64,000 bases of DNA from NCBI RefSeq assembly GCF_000018865.1, contig NC_010175.1:4588001-4652000 (forward strand), read 5' to 3'. Position numbers and translations under genes: made by a program. This document shows, piece after piece, positions 62,367 to 64,000 of the stretch. Positions within the stretch are counted from its first letter, which is position 1, and each line of letters begins with the position of its first letter. The notes under the pieces are model-generated. The model was given only the letters and a program-made list of their open reading frames with translations, was not told where the DNA came from and searched no databases. Source of the DNA: Chloroflexus aurantiacus J-10-fl. Lineage in GTDB: Bacteria > Chloroflexota > Chloroflexia > Chloroflexales > Chloroflexaceae.

Positions 62367-63173
62367 TCAGCGTCGTTGACCGAGTAGATAGCCGAGTAAG
62401 AAGGCGACGATCACCCAGGGCACCCATGGGCGCTCTTTCAGAAAATCCTCTACTACTCCTAGAGCGACATCAATTTCGCTAAGCCCTTCTCCTGCCGGCA
62501 CGTGAATCGTGCGGCGGAACGATGGTGTTTCCGGTTGGGCTGAGGCCGGTGCTTCCCTTACCTCGGCGGCAGGTGCTGATGTCGATGCAGCAGGCGCTGA
62601 AGCCGGTGCAGATGTAGTGGTTGACGTTTCCGTCGCCGATTCGACAGGTGCTGCCACCGGAGGTGTCTCAGGTGCAGCAGGTGCTGCCGCCGGCTCGGCA
62701 ACAGCTTCACTGCCCGATCCACCGGCGCGGCGAGCTTCGATCTGCGCTGCCAGCGCCTTCAGACTCTGCGAGATAAGCGTCTTGGCAGCACCATCGAGCA
62801 ACCGCTGACCAACACTCGCAATTGTGCCACCTATCTGTGCTTCGCCACCGTAGTCAAGGATCGTGTGGCCGTTTTCTTCGCGAAGCTGAATACTACCAGA
62901 ACCCTTCAGAAAGCCATTGCTTCCTTTTCCATCAACATGAATTTCGTATGACTCAGGTGGGTGCAGATTGTCGATCTTGACCCGTCCACTGTACACACCA
63001 CGAACGGCTTGCAGACCGATCTTCAACGTACTTTCATATTCATTCTCGCCGACCTGTTCGAGACGTTGACAACCGGGGATGGTGCGAGCCAATACCTCTG
63101 GATCATTCAGTGCGGCCCACACCTCCTCACGACTGGCGGCAAATGTGTAATTACCGGCGATCTTCACACTCAC
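62367..63173 (-). CDS. coxG: CoxG-type SRPBCC protein with C-terminal membrane anchor
   Basis: A 268-residue protein. Residues 1-150 are a CoxG/SRPBCC domain (FAASREEVWAALNDPEVLAR, IPGCQRLEQVGENEYESTLK). A Pro/Ala/Thr/Ser/Val linker of about 70 residues follows, then a terminal helix WVPWVIVAFLLGYLLGQRR. CoxG proteins help dock the enzyme to the cytoplasmic membrane; the added helix gives an obvious means. First gene of the operon, 125 bp ahead of coxS. Confidence 0.87.
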   Translation of the reverse strand: MSVKIAGNYTFAASREEVWAALNDPEVLARTIPGCQRLEQVGENEYESTLKIGLQAVRGVYSGRVKIDNLHPPESYEIHVDGKGSNGFLKGSGSIQLREENGHTILDYGGEAQIGGTIASVGQRLLDGAAKTLISQSLKALAAQIEARRAGGSGSEAVAEPAAAPAAPETPPVAAPVESATETSTTTSAPASAPAASTSAPAAEVREAPASAQPETPSFRRTIHVPAGEGLSEIDVALGVVEDFLKERPWVPWVIVAFLLGYLLGQRR

Positions 63174-63320
63174 TCCTTGTTGACCGGTTCAGATGCACCA
63201 AGCCGGACAACCTCTATCGAAGAGCGATCCCTGCTGATCACCTCACAACAGACACAGTGACGGCGATCAGGGTTGCAGCAATAATTCGGTATACGTGCAA
63301 CGGTGACTATATGTAGCTTC

Positions 63321-63339
63321 AGATATGGGTTCCATATCT
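63321..63339 (-). promoter_or_regulatory. Perfect palindrome, probable operator of the cox operon
   Basis: AGATATGG-GTT-CCATATCT: two perfect 8-bp arms and a 3-base centre. It begins immediately downstream of the -10 hexamer, over the expected transcription start. Size and symmetry fit a dimeric repressor. No regulator gene is adjacent in the window. Confidence 0.7.
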
Positions 63340-63368
63340 ATCCTACCTAATAGTAAATGCTTTGTCAA
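63340..63368 (-). promoter_or_regulatory. Promoter of the cox operon
   Basis: Minus strand: -35 TTGACA (63363-63368), 17-base spacer, -10 TAGGAT (63340-63345). It gives a leader of about 160 bases before coxG. The 63174-63486 gap contains nothing else I can support. Confidence 0.7.
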
Positions 63369-63486
63369 GGCAAAAGAATGGCGATGCTGGTGCCTGCTTA
63401 CGAAGTGATACGGTTTGCAAAACCGTGAACCACGCATCGTCCAAAAACTATCTGGTCGCGCATCGGGAATACGCTCCCCAAAATAC

Positions 63487-63516
63487 TTGACAAAGATACG
63501 TCGCATAGTTTATATT
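63487..63516 (+). promoter_or_regulatory. Promoter upstream of the SAM riboswitch
   Basis: -35 TTGACA (63487-63492), 17-18 base spacer, -10 TTATAT or TATATT (63510-63516). Transcription would start about 50 bases before the aptamer. Confidence 0.75.
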
Positions 63517-63570
63517 GGATACCGTTGTATGGTGCAGGCGACACCATCAATGTACCTCAACAACACACAC

Positions 63571-64000
<430 letters not shown>

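Overview
The window looks like chromosomal DNA of a Chloroflexus-type filamentous anoxygenic phototroph (phylum Chloroflexota). This is inferred from the gene set: menaquinone/homogentisate-type UbiA prenyltransferases, aerobic CO-dehydrogenase-type (cox) genes of the AYRGAGR class, RsbR-like STAS proteins, a CHAT/NB-ARC/TPR protein, GH31/GH35 sugar genes, moderately high GC, and many dispersed intergenic repeats. No rRNA, CRISPR, phage or intact IS was seen; there is one tRNA (Gly-TCC).

Layout. 1-3.7 kb: end of a Ppx/GppA phosphatase, two UbiA prenyltransferases in one operon, and a CBS-pair protein (all minus). 3.9-8.6 kb: a signalling block (plus) with a small membrane protein, a large membrane histidine kinase whose N-terminus is a paralogue of that protein, a DUF418 membrane protein and a NarL-type response regulator. 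8.9-12.4 kb: a four-gene biotin-dependent, Na+-pumping decarboxylase operon (minus). 12.7-14.5 kb: CPBP protease and histone-deacetylase-like hydrolase. 15-25.6 kb: a surface-glycan cluster (GHMP sugar kinase, two large membrane proteins, methyltransferase, flippase, two GT4 glycosyltransferases). 26-28 kb: Kef-type antiporter. 28.5-36.5 kb: carbohydrate use (GH35, GH31, LacI regulator with promoter and operators, MsmK-type ATPase) interrupted by a 274-bp tandem repeat array. 36.6-38.8 kb: an AT-richer restriction-modification island with an intact methyltransferase and a frameshifted Bpu10I-like nuclease. 38.8-40.6 kb: argC and a DUF2237 gene. 41.1-43.6 kb: a CHAT-NB-ARC-TPR gene broken by one nonsense codon and two frameshifts. 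44-50.9 kb: small membrane protein, tRNA-Gly, two STAS proteins, mnmG, and a response-regulator/RodZ-like fusion. 51-57.8 kb: 190-bp tandem repeats, cobalamin adenosyltransferase, CDF transporter, metG, DoxX, and a secreted repeat protein with a frameshift. 58.4-63.2 kb: coxG-coxS-coxL-coxM operon with its own promoter and a perfect operator-like palindrome. 63.5-64 kb: SAM-I riboswitch with terminator controlling a metY-type gene that runs off the window.

The most distinctive feature is intergenic. There is a dispersed ~0.15-0.3 kb repeat family (hairpin core), 7/14-bp purine-pyrimidine microsatellites at five loci, 'CACAGAG'-type repeats and GC-rich hairpin arrays. Next come three genes broken by small indels. 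All functions are assigned by reading motifs; no database search was run.
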